From JAYVSZ01 sp043774925 (GTDB lineage: Bacteria > Pseudomonadota > Gammaproteobacteria > Burkholderiales > Methylophilaceae), in contig JAYVSZ010000038.1 in NCBI GenBank assembly GCA_043774925.1, positions 1 to 51,843 of the forward strand: DNA of 51,843 nt. Reading direction: 5' to 3'. The notes under the pieces were generated by a model. That model did not search any database, was not told the DNA's origin, and was given only the letters and a program-made list of their open reading frames with translations. Positions 42,398 through 50,260 of this stretch are shown in pieces. Position 1 is the first letter of the stretch; every line of letters begins with the position of its first letter. The position numbers and the translations under genes were made by a program.

Positions 42398-42723
42398 TTT
42401 TTATCCATTTCTTGCATATGGTGTCCAGCATGTGGATTAGCAGGCATTTCCATGTCCTTCATGTCCATATTTTTCATATCATGCGGCTGCATGTCGTCCA
42501 TTTTCATATCACTCATGTCGTCCATCGTCATGCCGTGCTCGCTCGCATTTTTATTCACCGCTTTCCACTGATTGCTTTTCACTTCTTTAAATTTTTGATA
42601 ATCTGAAAAAGTGGATTTGTAAGTAGTCGCAGCAACAGGCGCATCAGGGTTAAGCGGATCTTGATACTCTGCAAACGCAGTAGTTGTTAGCAGTAACAAA
42701 CTTAAAAGTAGTGCTAATCTCAT
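42394..42723 (-). CDS. Periplasmic Met/His/Asp-rich protein
   Basis: 109 residues. Cleavable signal peptide (LALLLSLLLLTTTAFA), a short conserved-looking part (QDPLNPDAPVAATTYKSTF and FKEVKSNQWKAVN), then a tail dominated by Met, Asp and His in DM/MKM-type units (TMDDMSDMKMDDMQPHDM; HAGHHMQEMDKK). Such tails bind Cu(I)/Cu(II) in CopA/PcoE-like proteins. Overlaps both neighbours by four bases (ATGA junctions). Probably a metal sponge of the operon; I do not recognise an exact family. Confidence 0.82.
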   Translation of the reverse strand: MRLALLLSLLLLTTTAFAEYQDPLNPDAPVAATTYKSTFSDYQKFKEVKSNQWKAVNKNASEHGMTMDDMSDMKMDDMQPHDMKNMDMKDMEMPANPHAGHHMQEMDKK

Positions 42724-43175
42724 GCTAGCCTCGTTTCAAACTGGACGCTTTCTTGAAAAGACAATTGCTCGTTAATGAGTGGCGCAACAAAGGCAAAAAA
42801 GCCGCCGATTAAAAATATTGCCACTGAAATTAAATACACGCGCAACGAGGTTTTACGGGTTTTCATGCAAGTGGCCGCAAGTGCGGGGTCGGCGGGGCAA
42901 GGCAAACTACGGGCGTGCCATTGCAGCGCGCCAGAGCCTACCAACATGACTGCGGCGAACAAAAATACACCGATTTTGTGCTCCGAAAACCATACCAGTT
43001 GTGGCACATTACTTACCAGTGACGACATCGCCGCACCAGCACCCAAGCCCACCAGCGTGGCGGGAAGCGCGCAGCAAATTAGCGTGCCGCCGCTGGTAAA
43101 TAGCGATAAAAATGAAGCGGCTTTAGTTTTGGCTAGATTGTTTAAGTCATGGTTTGATTCAATAGTCTCAGCCAT
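42720..43175 (-). CDS. MerT-like small membrane protein
   Basis: 151 residues with four hydrophobic segments (about 22-50, 67-85, 115-140). The Cys pair in the first helix (GGTLICCALPATLVGLGAGA) and a second Cys-containing loop (LPCPADPALAATC) recall MerT mercuric transporters, with which the HMA-domain neighbour (MerP-like) would pair. The mercury operon's merR/merA are absent, and copper-type genes surround it, so the metal is uncertain. Its ATG overlaps the stop of the HMA gene by one base. Family membership is my inference from topology and cysteines. Confidence 0.65.
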   Translation of the reverse strand: MAETIESNHDLNNLAKTKAASFLSLFTSGGTLICCALPATLVGLGAGAAMSSLVSNVPQLVWFSEHKIGVFLFAAVMLVGSGALQWHARSLPCPADPALAATCMKTRKTSLRVYLISVAIFLIGGFFAFVAPLINEQLSFQESVQFETRLA

Positions 43176-43516
43176 TATTTTGCCTCTTTCTTGGCCTCAA
43201 GCTCAGCCTTAATGTGCGCAACAGGGTGGTCACTCATCTCAATACTGGTCACGGTGTAACCTGCGTCTTTAATCAAATCTTTCACGGTATCGTTGCTCAA
43301 AGTTTGGCCATCTTTCAGCTCAATTGCCACAAGCTTTTGTTTGAGGTTGACGTAAACATCTTTGGTTTGGCTTAAAGCGCGCATTTTTTTCTCAATGCCT
43401 TGTGCGCAAAACGCACACACCATGCCGTTGACATTGGCTTTAATGGTTTGCACCGCAAATGCGCTTTGGCTGAAAAAAGTTGCTGAAATAATGGCTGATA
43501 ATAATAGTTTTTTCAT
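43175..43516 (-). CDS. Periplasmic heavy-metal-associated (HMA) domain protein
   Basis: 113 residues: signal peptide (LLLSAIISATFFSQSAFA) followed by a ferredoxin-like HMA fold. The metal-binding loop is MVCAFCAQG with two cysteines spaced C-x2-C, followed by the expected KDVYVNL and VKDLIKDAGYTV segments. The tail ends in Lys/Glu-rich AELEAKKEAK. Similar in design to MerP/CopZ-type chaperones but secreted. Adjacent to the MerT-like gene, suggesting handover of a thiophilic metal at the inner membrane. Confidence 0.85.
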   Translation of the reverse strand: MKKLLLSAIISATFFSQSAFAVQTIKANVNGMVCAFCAQGIEKKMRALSQTKDVYVNLKQKLVAIELKDGQTLSNDTVKDLIKDAGYTVTSIEMSDHPVAHIKAELEAKKEAK

Positions 43517-43528
43517 GATAAATTCCTT

Positions 43529-44185
43529 TTAAAAGATGTACATAAAGTTAAAACGAGGTTCGCGCGAATTATTTACGCCTGCCTCTACAAAAAAGCTTTT
43601 GTTAATTAAACGCAGCATAGGGGTGACTTCGATTTTGTCAGATAACCCATTCATATTGCGGGCTTCTAGCACAAACCAAGGCTGGGTTTTATCGTAATCG
43701 GATTCGTAAAACGAGAAACCTGCCCGAACACTGCTGTAATCGTGGTTAATGTCGCTGGCGCGATAAAATCGGTAATTTGCTGCAACGTAAACACGGGTGG
43801 TTTCATAATCAAACTGCACACCAGGCGTGATCATGAGTTTGTCGAACCTTTGACCGCTATCTTTGCCTTGCAGTGCACCAACACCGCCTACAAACCACAA
43901 GTTGGCCTGTGCTTCTGGCATATTCCAGCGATTGATTAAGCGCGTGTAGGTTAACTCTTCCAAGGTACGCGTTTTGCTTTTGTCGTCGCTACGCATATAG
44001 GTGGCACTGATACCAAAAGCATCACGTGGGGTGATGGCGTAATTGATAAACGATTCGCGCCAGTTGTTGTTAAAGTCGCCCATCGCCATGAATGAGCCGT
44101 TAAAGCCCATTGGGCCAGCCATAGCGAACGGTGTAGTGAATAGTAGCGCTATGCCTAAAAGGCTAGCTTTTTGTTGCGTTAACAT
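43529..44185 (-). CDS. Predicted outer-membrane beta-barrel protein of the metal operon
   Basis: 218 residues from ATG 44185, which has a GGGAA ribosome site; upstream in-frame starts would precede the signal peptide (KASLLGIALLFTTPFAMA). The mature protein has alternating aromatic-ended beta-strands (YVAANYRFYRASD, SVRAGFSFYESDYDKTQPWF) and ends with phenylalanine (PRFNFMYIF), the outer-membrane assembly signal. I do not recognise a named family. Twelve bases before the HMA gene start in the operon. May admit or sense metal; purely inferred from context. Confidence 0.7.
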   Translation of the reverse strand: MLTQQKASLLGIALLFTTPFAMAGPMGFNGSFMAMGDFNNNWRESFINYAITPRDAFGISATYMRSDDKSKTRTLEELTYTRLINRWNMPEAQANLWFVGGVGALQGKDSGQRFDKLMITPGVQFDYETTRVYVAANYRFYRASDINHDYSSVRAGFSFYESDYDKTQPWFVLEARNMNGLSDKIEVTPMLRLINKSFFVEAGVNNSREPRFNFMYIF

Positions 44186-44244
44186 TTGAAATTCCCTTCT
44201 TAAATAGTAATCACGCCGCAAAATGCGGACGCAATAAGGCTAAT

Positions 44245-44628
44245 TTAAGAAAGGCGTATGGGTGGGCGTTGCAGGCTTGCGAGGGAGATGGAAGTGTAAA
44301 GTGCTTGACTGGAAAATAATTTTTTCGAAGCTGCAGGCAAGTTTGCAAGGCCTAAATTGCTTGGCAAGGCCGTCATTGCACACAAGCTTGCGCAAAGGCT
44401 AGCGCAGTGCGTTTTGCAACTATCGTTTTGGTTTTGAGGCGAGTGTTGCGTGGTATTTTGTGTGGCATCGCTCATGTGCATATTGCAATGTGGCATCGCA
44501 GTTTTTTGCCGCGTAGATTCTGTTTGCATCATGCTGTTGCAAATGGACATATTCGCCGCAGCCAAGGCTTGTAGCGGCAAAAGCACCAGTAGCAGGCAAG
44601 CAAAATTGCGTTTTAGTCGATTAAACAT
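44245..44628 (-). CDS. Secreted Cys/Met/His-rich protein
   Basis: 127 residues from ATG 44628 (a TTG at 44646 would add six). Signal peptide (LACLLLVLLPLQALAAA follows RLKRNF), then a short Met/His/Cys-rich mature part: SICNSMMQTES, MPHCNMHMSD, and the cysteine cluster CKTHCASLCASLCAM. Resembles small secreted proteins of copper clusters such as DUF2946/CopL-like ones. It is the first gene of the metal operon, 33 bases after gltA on the same strand. Metal binding inferred from composition. Confidence 0.6.
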   Translation of the reverse strand: MFNRLKRNFACLLLVLLPLQALAAANMSICNSMMQTESTRQKTAMPHCNMHMSDATQNTTQHSPQNQNDSCKTHCASLCASLCAMTALPSNLGLANLPAASKKLFSSQALYTSISLASLQRPPIRLS

Positions 44629-44661
44629 AGGCTTATGATACCTCAATAGGTAGTTTAGTTC

Positions 44662-45960
44662 CTAACGTTTTTCAATCGGCGCAACGTCACGGCGTGTCGC
44701 ACCAGTATATAGCTGGCGTGGACGGCCGATTTTGTGTTCAGGGTCGGCGTTCATCTCGCTCCATTGTGCAATCCAGCCAGCTGTTCTTGCCAAAGCAAAA
44801 ATCGCGGTGAACATACTATTTGGAATCCCCATCGCGCGCATGACAATGCCACTGTAAAAATCGACATTCGGGTAGAGTTTTTTAGAGACAAAGTATTCAT
44901 CTTCTAAGGCGATTTTTTCTAGTTCCATCGCAAGTTTAAACATCGGGTCGTCTTGCAGGCCAAGTTCATTCAGCACCTCATGACAAGTCTTACGCATAAT
45001 CGCCGCGCGCGGATCCATATTGCGATATACGCGGTGGCCAAATCCCATTAGGCGGAAGCTATCATTTTTGTCTTTGGCGCGCTTAATGAATTCGCCAATG
45101 CGAGACACATCGCCAATTTCTTCCAGCATTTTTAGTGTGGCCTCATTTGCGCCACCATGTGCGGGACCCCAAAGCGAAGCGATGCCTGCCGAGATGCTGG
45201 CGAATGGATTTGCGCCGCTAGAGCCGACTAAGCGCACGGTAGAAGTAGAAGCATTTTGTTCGTGATCTGCATGCAGAATCAGGATTTTCTCAAAGGCTTT
45301 TGCAAGCACAGGGTTTGGCACGTATTCCTCGCACGGCGTGGCAAACATCATGTGCATGAAGTTTTCAGCATAATTCAGGCTGTTTTTGGGGTACATAAAC
45401 GGTTGGCCAGAATTATATTTGTAGCTCCACGCGGCAATGGTCGGCACTTTTGCCAGCAAACGATACGCCGAAATTAGCCGATGTTGCGGGTTATACACAT
45501 CCATCGCATCGAAATAGAACGCCGACATTGAGCCAACGATGCCAATCATTACCGCCATGGGATGCGCATCGCGTCGAAAGCCACGGAAAATATTGCTGAG
45601 CTGATCGTGCAGCATGGTGTGCGTACTGATGGTATTGGTGAATTCAGCACTTTGTGTGGCGCTTGGTAGCTCTCCGTGCATCAGCAAATAGGAGACTTCT
45701 AAGAAATTGCAATGTTCGGCCAATTGCTCAATTGGGTAGCCGCGGTAATACAGCAAGCCCTTGTCGCCATCGATAAACGTAATGCCAGAATTGCAGGCGG
45801 CGGTGGACATAAAGCCAGGGTCGTAAGTAAATATGCCCTCTTTGCCCAGTGTGCGGATATCGACGACGTCTTTGCCCAGCGTGCCAGCGAGCACGGGCAA
45901 TTCGATTGGTGCTGCGCCGTTATCAAAGGTGATGGTAGCTATTGTGGGTTTTGTCGCCAT
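44662..45960 (-). CDS. gltA: Citrate synthase
   Basis: Condenses oxaloacetate and acetyl-CoA to citrate. 432 residues, the hexameric long type of Gram-negative bacteria. Catalytic residues are in HADHEQNASTSTVRLVGSSG, WGPAHGGANE (His), GFGHRVYRNMDPRA (His) and VDFYSGIV (Asp). No ribosome site precedes ATG 45960, and a TATAAT box ends six bases upstream, so its mRNA is probably leaderless. It sits between anmK and the metal operon, not with sdh or other cycle genes. Confidence 0.98.
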   Translation of the reverse strand: MATKPTIATITFDNGAAPIELPVLAGTLGKDVVDIRTLGKEGIFTYDPGFMSTAACNSGITFIDGDKGLLYYRGYPIEQLAEHCNFLEVSYLLMHGELPSATQSAEFTNTISTHTMLHDQLSNIFRGFRRDAHPMAVMIGIVGSMSAFYFDAMDVYNPQHRLISAYRLLAKVPTIAAWSYKYNSGQPFMYPKNSLNYAENFMHMMFATPCEEYVPNPVLAKAFEKILILHADHEQNASTSTVRLVGSSGANPFASISAGIASLWGPAHGGANEATLKMLEEIGDVSRIGEFIKRAKDKNDSFRLMGFGHRVYRNMDPRAAIMRKTCHEVLNELGLQDDPMFKLAMELEKIALEDEYFVSKKLYPNVDFYSGIVMRAMGIPNSMFTAIFALARTAGWIAQWSEMNADPEHKIGRPRQLYTGATRRDVAPIEKR

Positions 45961-45966
45961 TGTTTA

Positions 45967-45996
45967 ATTATACGCAATGATTGCGAAAAATCCCAA
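45967..45996 (-). promoter_or_regulatory. Promoter of gltA placed for a leaderless transcript
   Basis: Minus strand: -35 TTGGGA, 18-base spacer, consensus -10 TATAAT, then TAAACA and the ATG. The predicted transcription start falls at or within one or two bases of the start codon. Confidence 0.6.
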
Positions 45997-46037
45997 TTTG
46001 AAGCGCATGCCCAATCTGGCGGGCGAATTTTGAACAC

Positions 46038-47129
46038 TTAAGCGGGATAAATTGCGCCCAAAACGCGCAGCCCTTTAGCACCCGTCACTTCAGGCAAATT
46101 GCTCGGTTTATTTTCCAGTGTTTGTTTCGCAAGCCAAGCAAGTGCGGCCGCTTCCACCCAGTCCACCCCTACGCCCAGCCTATCTGTATTAGCGATTGGC
46201 TTATTAAGCATTTGTTTTAATCTAGCCACAAGCAAGGCGTTATGCGCACCGCCGCCGCATAGATAAATTTCATCTACCGCTGAGCAATGTTGCGAAATAG
46301 CGCTAGTGATGGTTTGCGCAGTCAGCTCCACCAATGTGCGCGCAATATCTTGCGGGCGGCAATGCGGATACAAAATATGGCGCTTTAACCACACATCATT
46401 AAATAAATCGCGCCCCGTGCTTTTGGGTGGCGGCAGCGAAAAATAAGGCTCGGCGAGCATGTGCGTTAAAAAGTTTTCGTGCACTACGCCCGTAGCAGCC
46501 CAGTCGCCGTTGGCATCATAATCTTTGCCTAGGCGCAATTTTGCCCAACTATCCAGCAGCATATTGCCTGGGCCCGAATCAAAGCCTATTACATCTCCAG
46601 CTTTTGTTAGATAAGTAATATTGGCAATGCCACCGATATTTAAAATCACGCGATTTTTTGTTTTGTTGCCAAAAACAGCTTTGTGAAATGCTGGCACCAA
46701 GGGTGCACCTTGGCCGCCCGCAGCAATATCACGGCTTCTAAAATCTGAGGCCACACTAATATTTGTGAGCTCTGCGAGCAAGGTAGAGTTGCCAATTTGC
46801 AGCGTAAATCCAAGTTCTGGCCTGTGTCTAATTGTCTGGCCATGGTTGCCTATCGCTTTTATTTGTGCGGCTTCCAGCTTCTTTTTTGTGAGTAATTCGT
46901 TCACGGCTTGCGCATACAAATGCGCTAATTTATTCGCCATTAACGCAGTTTTTTCTAGCTCGTTTTCACTTGGAAAGTGCAATGCAAGCAGCTCAGTTTT
47001 AATTTCTGCGGGGTAAGGCACAAAATGCTTGGCAAGCACCTTGCAAGTGGTATTGCTCAACTCGGTAAGCGCTACATCGACGCCGTCTAAACTGGTGCCA
47101 GACATGATGCCTATATATAGTGCAGGCAT
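46038..47129 (-). CDS. anmK: Anhydro-N-acetylmuramic acid kinase
   Basis: Recycles peptidoglycan fragments by cleaving and phosphorylating 1,6-anhydro-MurNAc. 363 residues. Typical segments: start YIGIMSGTSLDGVDVAL, GNHGQTIRHRP, the ATPase-type VILNIGGIANITYL and IGFDSGPGNMLLD. Two bases after the M23 peptidase stop on the same strand, so the peptidase and kinase form a cell-wall pair. In relatives this pair lies next to erpA; here gltA, the metal operon and the IS lie between. Confidence 0.97.
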   Translation of the reverse strand: MPALYIGIMSGTSLDGVDVALTELSNTTCKVLAKHFVPYPAEIKTELLALHFPSENELEKTALMANKLAHLYAQAVNELLTKKKLEAAQIKAIGNHGQTIRHRPELGFTLQIGNSTLLAELTNISVASDFRSRDIAAGGQGAPLVPAFHKAVFGNKTKNRVILNIGGIANITYLTKAGDVIGFDSGPGNMLLDSWAKLRLGKDYDANGDWAATGVVHENFLTHMLAEPYFSLPPPKSTGRDLFNDVWLKRHILYPHCRPQDIARTLVELTAQTITSAISQHCSAVDEIYLCGGGAHNALLVARLKQMLNKPIANTDRLGVGVDWVEAAALAWLAKQTLENKPSNLPEVTGAKGLRVLGAIYPA

Positions 47130-47131
47130 AT

Positions 47132-48466
47132 TTAGTCTTTGTTCGCCATGCGGCTATGGTTAAGCATTTCAATTTGCGCCATTAAATTTACACTCATCTC
47201 ATCAAACTCTTTTTTGTATTTTCCATCAATCGGAATGCTTGTCGGCAACGCAACAGTCATCGGGTCGCGATGCTCTTTGCCCACTAAAAACTCGTAATGC
47301 AAATGCGGGCCAGTGGCTAGGCCAGTCATGCCGACATAGCCAATAATATCACTTTGCGCCACTTTCATGCCTTTGCGCAAGCCTGCCGCAAAGGCAGATA
47401 AATGGCCATATTTGGTGCTCACGCCGTTTTCGTGTTTTAAAATAATCACGTTGCCATAGCCGCCTTGTTTGCCCATAAAATCCACCACACCATCGCCAGA
47501 AGCCTTTACCCGCGTGCCTGTTGGCGCGGCAAAATCAGTGCCTTGATGCGCCCGAATATGCTGCAAAATAGGGTGGAAGCGCCCTGTGCTATAGCCAGAA
47601 CTGATGCGCGTAAATTCCACTGGCGAGCGTAAAAACGATTTATGCAAACTTTTGCCATCGGGCGTGTAATAAGCAAATTTGCCTTCGGCATCGCCAAAAT
47701 GCACAGCTTGGTACACTTTGTTTTTGTTCACAAACTCTACCGCCAGCACATTGCCCGTTTTTACCAACTTGCCCGTGTTATAAAAGGCTTCGTAAACCAC
47801 ATTCAATTTATCGCCAGGCCATAAATCTTCATTAAAATCTAATTCTCCTGAAAAAATATCCGCAATTTGCAAGGCAATTTGGTCGGGGATGCCTGCATCG
47901 TCAGTCGCCCCAAATAAGGAGTTGACGATAGTTGCCGATTTTAAAACAGGGTGATTTTGTAACGCTAGTTTTTCGGTTGTAACTTGATAACCCTCAGGCG
48001 TTAAACCAGCCACCAAAACATTTTCGTTATCCAGCGCGTATTCTAAATGCAGCAATTTGCCATCCAAATTTGTTTTAGTTTCAACGCTGTGCCCAGGCAC
48101 CAGCTGCGTATTAATGGCTTGCGCTGCAGGGCTTAGCATTAAAAATTTAATCGCCGCTTCATCGCGAATGGCCATGCGCTTAAATAAAGACCCAAGCGTA
48201 TCATCGCTTCGCACTTGGTCAATTTGCCAAAAGGCCTCATTGCTATTCGCAGTGTTGGCAGGCAATGGCAAAGCGAGCACTTTGGTGACTGTTTTAAAGC
48301 GCACATTTTCTGTCATGCTTGTTGGCGTGGTGCCAAATGCGGTAAAAATAGCAAAAATTGGCAGAAAAAATACAGCTAATAGCCAACGTAATTTAATTTT
48401 ACGTAATGCTAAAAATAGGTTTTGCGTTAAAATAGAGTGCTTGGAATTAGGTTTGTTTTGCGGCAT
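47132..48466 (-). CDS. M23 family metallopeptidase (periplasmic murein endopeptidase)
   Basis: 444 residues: an N-terminal signal anchor (about 30-45, WLLAVFFLPIFAIFTAF), a LysM/OapA-like region (DTLGSLFKRMAIRDEAAIKF), then the LytM domain with zinc ligands in HQGTDFAAP (His, Asp) and GPHLHYEF (HxH). YGHLSAF and GLATGPHLHYEFLVG are family hallmarks. Cuts peptide cross-links in murein, similar to MepM. Operon with anmK; divergent from tyrS across 121 bases. Confidence 0.94.
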   Translation of the reverse strand: MPQNKPNSKHSILTQNLFLALRKIKLRWLLAVFFLPIFAIFTAFGTTPTSMTENVRFKTVTKVLALPLPANTANSNEAFWQIDQVRSDDTLGSLFKRMAIRDEAAIKFLMLSPAAQAINTQLVPGHSVETKTNLDGKLLHLEYALDNENVLVAGLTPEGYQVTTEKLALQNHPVLKSATIVNSLFGATDDAGIPDQIALQIADIFSGELDFNEDLWPGDKLNVVYEAFYNTGKLVKTGNVLAVEFVNKNKVYQAVHFGDAEGKFAYYTPDGKSLHKSFLRSPVEFTRISSGYSTGRFHPILQHIRAHQGTDFAAPTGTRVKASGDGVVDFMGKQGGYGNVIILKHENGVSTKYGHLSAFAAGLRKGMKVAQSDIIGYVGMTGLATGPHLHYEFLVGKEHRDPMTVALPTSIPIDGKYKKEFDEMSVNLMAQIEMLNHSRMANKD

Positions 48467-48587
48467 AAAAAGATTCTGTAAAACTTATAAATGCTTGAAT
48501 TGAAAGCCATACTAACAGAGTTTAAGCTTTAACTAAAAGTAACAAATTGTAAAAATGTATCCTAGTTTAATTAGGAAACCTTAAAAA

Positions 48588-49799
48588 TTGGAAAATATAG
48601 TGAATACGGATATTAATCAAGCTTTGGCTATCATTAAGCGCGGCGCAGACGAATTATTGTTAGAAGCCGAGCTAATAGAAAAACTCAAAAAGGGCGTGCC
48701 ATTGCGCATTAAGGCTGGTTTTGATCCTACTGCGCCAGATTTGCATCTTGGCCACACCGTACTGATTAATAAGCTGCGACAGTTTCAAGATCTTGGTCAC
48801 CACGTGTTGTTTTTGATTGGCGATTTTACTGGCATGATTGGCGACCCAACGGGCAAAAGCGCCACGCGCCCACCGCTGACTAAAGAACAAGTGGCTGAAA
48901 ATGCTAAATCGTACGCAGCGCAAGTGTTTAAAATTTTGGATAAAGATAAAACTGAAATCGTGTTTAACTCAACTTGGCTGACTGATTTAGGCGCAGCAGG
49001 CATGCTCAAACTGGCCGCCAGCCTAACAGTAGCGCGCATGTTAGAGCGCGACGATTTTAGTAAACGTTTCAAAAGCAACCAGCCAATCGCCATTCACGAA
49101 TTCATGTATCCGCTACTGCAAGGCTATGATTCCGTGGCGTTAAAAGCCGATGTTGAGCTGGGCGGTACCGACCAAAAATTCAATCTTTTAATGGGGCGAG
49201 AGCTACAAAAGCAAGCAGGCATGAGCCAGCAGTGTGTACTCACCATGCCGCTGCTAGAGGGTTTGGATGGCGTGAACAAAATGTCTAAATCGCTGGGCAA
49301 CTATATTGGTGTGGCAGAAGCGCCCGAAATCATTTTCGCCAAAATCATGTCAATTAGTGACGATTTAATGTGGCGCTATGTAGAGTTGCTCTCATTTGAA
49401 AGCTTAGAAACCATCGCTAAATGGAAAACTGATATTGCTGGCGGCGCAAACCCCCGCGATACAAAGGTGCGTTTTGCACAAGAGATTGTAGCGCGCTTTC
49501 ATTCAAAAATAGCTGCCGAACAGGCTTTGAACGACTTTCAAACCCGCGCCAAAGGCGGCATTCCAGATGATGTGCCAGAAATTAGCATCCACATTGAAGG
49601 CGATAGCGTCGGTATTGCGCAGCTACTTAAAATGGCAGGCTTAGTAGAAAGCACTTCCGAGGCTATCAGAGCCATTCAACAAGGCGGTGTGAAATTAGAC
49701 AGCCAAAAAGTAGAAGACAAAAATCTGCAACTCAACAAGGGCGCAACCCTTGTGGCGCAATTAGGAAAGCGTAAATTTGCAAAAATTACCTTAAATTAG
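48588..49799 (+). CDS. tyrS: Tyrosyl-tRNA synthetase
   Basis: Charges tRNA-Tyr. 403 residues. Class I signatures: DLHLGHTVL (HLGH at 53-56) and NKMSKSLGN (KMSKS near 231); an S4 RNA-binding domain forms the C-terminus (LLKMAGLVESTSEAIRAIQQ...). TTG 48588 is preferred as start because an AGGAAA ribosome site lies about 11 bases upstream; a GTG at 48600 would be too far from it. Last protein gene before the rRNA operon. Confidence 0.97.
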   Translation: MENIVNTDINQALAIIKRGADELLLEAELIEKLKKGVPLRIKAGFDPTAPDLHLGHTVLINKLRQFQDLGHHVLFLIGDFTGMIGDPTGKSATRPPLTKEQVAENAKSYAAQVFKILDKDKTEIVFNSTWLTDLGAAGMLKLAASLTVARMLERDDFSKRFKSNQPIAIHEFMYPLLQGYDSVALKADVELGGTDQKFNLLMGRELQKQAGMSQQCVLTMPLLEGLDGVNKMSKSLGNYIGVAEAPEIIFAKIMSISDDLMWRYVELLSFESLETIAKWKTDIAGGANPRDTKVRFAQEIVARFHSKIAAEQALNDFQTRAKGGIPDDVPEISIHIEGDSVGIAQLLKMAGLVESTSEAIRAIQQGGVKLDSQKVEDKNLQLNKGATLVAQLGKRKFAKITLN

Positions 49800-49811
49800 C
49801 GTATTAGCACA

Positions 49812-49848
49812 TGCCCTGCGAGCAAATATCCATGCGGGTGCTAGGGTG
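49812..49848 (+). repeat. Dispersed hairpin element, copy after tyrS (possible terminator)
   Basis: TGCCCT, AATATCCATGCG (49825-49836) and AGGGTG in the family spacing; inner arms AGCA/TGCT and outer TAGCAC/GTGCTA can pair. A T run (GTTTTTTATT) follows, so this copy may terminate tyrS. Twelve bases after the stop codon. Confidence 0.6.
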
Positions 49849-49961
49849 TCTAGTTTTTTATTCTATGTAATATTAACCTTGCGTCTCAAACCATCCAAAC
49901 TATAAAACATTCTAATTTTGCATGTAATTTGTAATTAATTTGTAAAAAAGCAAAATTCAAC

Positions 49962-49989
49962 TTGACCAAAGCCATAGCCCATGTAGAAT
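49962..49989 (+). promoter_or_regulatory. rRNA promoter P1
   Basis: TTGACC, 16-base spacer, TAGAAT, then GC-rich discriminator GCGCGGC. An AT-rich tract just upstream (49915-49960) suits an UP element. First of two similar promoters sharing the spacer end GCCATG/CCCATG type sequence. Confidence 0.8.
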
Positions 49990-50084
49990 GCGCGGCTCGC
50001 TTCAATAACAAGCGAGAAGAAGCAGCAGAAATACAGATGTCAGCAGCGATTAAAAATCTTTTAGTTCTTTTTTAGTTTTTTGAC

Positions 50085-50112
50085 TTGACCGGCCTCAAAA
50101 GCCATGTATAAT
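50085..50112 (+). promoter_or_regulatory. rRNA promoter P2
   Basis: TTGACC, 16-base spacer, consensus TATAAT, discriminator GCGCGC. Same -35 hexamer and spacing as P1, 123 bases downstream, with a poly-T tract upstream. Transcription would start about 320 bases before mature 16S. Confidence 0.9.
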
Positions 50113-50158
50113 GCGCGCTTCGCCAAAATCAACGTAACCGTTAATACGGTTTTGGCAC

Positions 50159-50171
50159 TGCTCTTTAACAA
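50159..50171 (+). promoter_or_regulatory. boxA antitermination signal of the rRNA leader
   Basis: TGCTCTTTAACAA matches the conserved rRNA boxA, which binds NusB/S10 to prevent Rho termination. Preceded by a small hairpin AACCG-TTAATA-CGGTT (boxB-like position). Confidence 0.9.
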
Positions 50172-50185
50172 TATGAATGACTGAT

Positions 50186-50260
50186 AAGTGTGGGTGTTTG
50201 TAGCTGGGTTAATCATTAAACATTCGTGTTCAATGACTCAGAAAATAAACGCCTACACTT
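50186..50260 (+). ncRNA. Structured 16S rRNA leader segment
   Basis: Bases 50186-50199 pair with 50247-50260 over 14 positions (two wobbles). Inside is AACA-TTCG-TGTT, a UUCG tetraloop hairpin. A further hairpin CCTC-GAAA-GAGG (50403-50414) lies 21 bases before mature 16S. These are leader structures likely used in rRNA processing; the rest of 50261-50435 shows no gene or tRNA. Confidence 0.5.
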
